64,000 nucleotides of DNA from the NCBI RefSeq assembly GCF_007830735.1, contig NZ_VLLN01000012.1, positions 1 through 64,000 of the forward strand. The letters are read 5' to 3'. Each line of letters starts with the position of its first letter. Position 1 is the first letter of the stretch. The notes beneath the pieces are model-generated. The model did not search any database. It was given only the letters and a program-made list of their open reading frames with translations, and was not told the origin of the DNA. The position numbers and the translations under genes are program-made. This DNA comes from Geobacter argillaceus. GTDB taxonomy: Bacteria; Desulfobacterota; Desulfuromonadia; Geobacterales; DSM-12255. Positions 63,208-64,000 of this stretch are shown here, piece after piece.

Positions 63208-64000
63208 CCCTCTACCGAGTCGCCGGCATAGCTTCCGTAGCGACTCGCCGCCTTCAGGAGCAGGACTATTTTCTCGTCCGGGACCAGATAGGGGGTCAGA
63301 AGCGTGCCGAAGGCGAATCCACCGCCAGCAGCCCCTTCCGCCATAATGCGAGCCACCTCGCGGTCAATCGTCGCGGCATCCCACTCCAACAGCCGAACAT
63401 CGTTGATGGTGCCGACGATCAGCGCCCTCCCTGCGACATCGGCCTTGGCCCGGTGGATATCGTCCTGGGGGCTCAGATAGTAGGCGGCAAAGGGGAAGGT
63501 GTCGGCCAATCGGGCGATCTGAGGGCCGATCCGGCCACCGCCGTTGAAATAGACGATGTCCCCGGTCCGGCCGTCGGCAAAGTCTCGTTGCACCCACGGG
63601 AGCGCCAGCTCTGAGAACTGGCGGTCACTGAGAAAGGTTGCCGAGGCGACCGGGTTTACATAGGTGATCAGGTCGGCACCGGCAGACCGGAGGGCCGCCA
63701 GATAGCGCCGACAGAACAGGGAACACTTCTCCAGCAGTTCCCGGCAGAGGGCGGCCGGTCCATTGAAGAGCAGGTTAAGCCAGCGGTCCATACCGATCAG
63801 GATCGGCGGCAGGGAAAACGAGGCGGTCATGGAAGCGAGCACCGGGTAGCGGCCACCGGCCCCGGCCTTGATCAGCTGGATGCAGCGGCTCACGTCACGG
63901 CAGTGGGGATTGTCGTCCAGATTGTCGGGAATGGCAAAGGTCCCGATCCGTTCATAGCTGTCGAGCACCAGGTGGCCCACGTTGGGCGGCCCATCGGCGG
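63204..64000 (-). CDS. Uroporphyrinogen decarboxylase-like (corrinoid methyltransferase) protein, partial
   Basis: The frame is open to the window edge (at least 265 residues). Motifs such as DLITYVNPVASATFLSDRQF, NGGGRIGPQIARLADTF and GFAFGTLLTPYLVPDEKI match UroD-type methyltransferases (MtaA/CmuA relatives), which move methyl groups on corrinoid proteins. The N-terminus lies outside. It heads the operon UroD-like, DUF1638, histidine kinase. Confidence 0.75.
   Translation of the reverse strand, partial: ADGPPNVGHLVLDSYERIGTFAIPDNLDDNPHCRDVSRCIQLIKAGAGGRYPVLASMTASFSLPPILIGMDRWLNLLFNGPAALCRELLEKCSLFCRRYLAALRSAGADLITYVNPVASATFLSDRQFSELALPWVQRDFADGRTGDIVYFNGGGRIGPQIARLADTFPFAAYYLSPQDDIHRAKADVAGRALIVGTINDVRLLEWDAATIDREVARIMAEGAAGGGFAFGTLLTPYLVPDEKIVLLLKAASRYGSYAGDSVEG

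Overview
The window looks like a Geobacter-type chromosome (order Geobacterales, Desulfuromonadota). The basis is the gene set and its arrangement: parA-parB, a NUDIX-lspA pair, hypE with ResB/CcsA-type cytochrome c biogenesis genes, mfd with two PpiC proteins, a HemY-type oxidase, two DUF507 genes in tandem, CIRCE-groESL, and several c-di-GMP and haem-linked sensory proteins. The species is not determined.

Bases 1-10.7 kb are an accessory island. It holds the end of an IS630-type transposase, a RepB-like remnant, an AbiEi/AbiEii-like pair, an ImmA-like remnant, a SEC-C/nuclease gene split into two oppositely oriented halves, three small proteins (acetyltransferase-like, unknown, DUF6155), a TOTE-type primase-helicase and a frameshifted gene. 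The two halves of the SEC-C gene each carry the same 15-bp sequence, in inverted orientation (740-754 and 3443-3457), in the same codon phase. Flipping the DNA between them restores a single 715-codon gene. It would then be the last gene of an operon AbiEi-AbiEii-(ImmA remnant)-SEC-C.

Bases 10.8-40.4 kb are mostly core genome: a DUF2155 lipoprotein, a haem-type sensor, a CBS protein, a DUF815 ATPase, parAB, NUDIX, lspA, an FmdB-like protein, hypE, ResB/CcsA-like genes, a diguanylate cyclase, mfd, two PpiC isomerases, a CbpA/DnaJ-like chaperone, MarR-hemG, def, an ACT protein, tRNA-Arg(ACG), a probable 6S RNA, a DAHP synthase, DUF507 genes, groESL, lpxD and a Na/Ca exchanger.

Bases 40.5-53.8 kb encode envelope and signalling proteins: an ExeA/GspA-like ATPase with a peptidoglycan-binding domain, a GspB-like partner, an HD-GYP protein, a LysR regulator, a truncated pseudouridine synthase, a CpsB-like PHP phosphatase, a receiver-like membrane protein, two LysM proteins and a 1444-residue exported protein with a very long Ala/Glu/Lys/Arg repeat. 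Bases 54-64 kb carry uvrC, glnS, a DUF1016 nuclease, a VapBC-type pair, a radical SAM protein, and a histidine kinase followed by DUF1638 and uroporphyrinogen-decarboxylase-like genes that run off the window.
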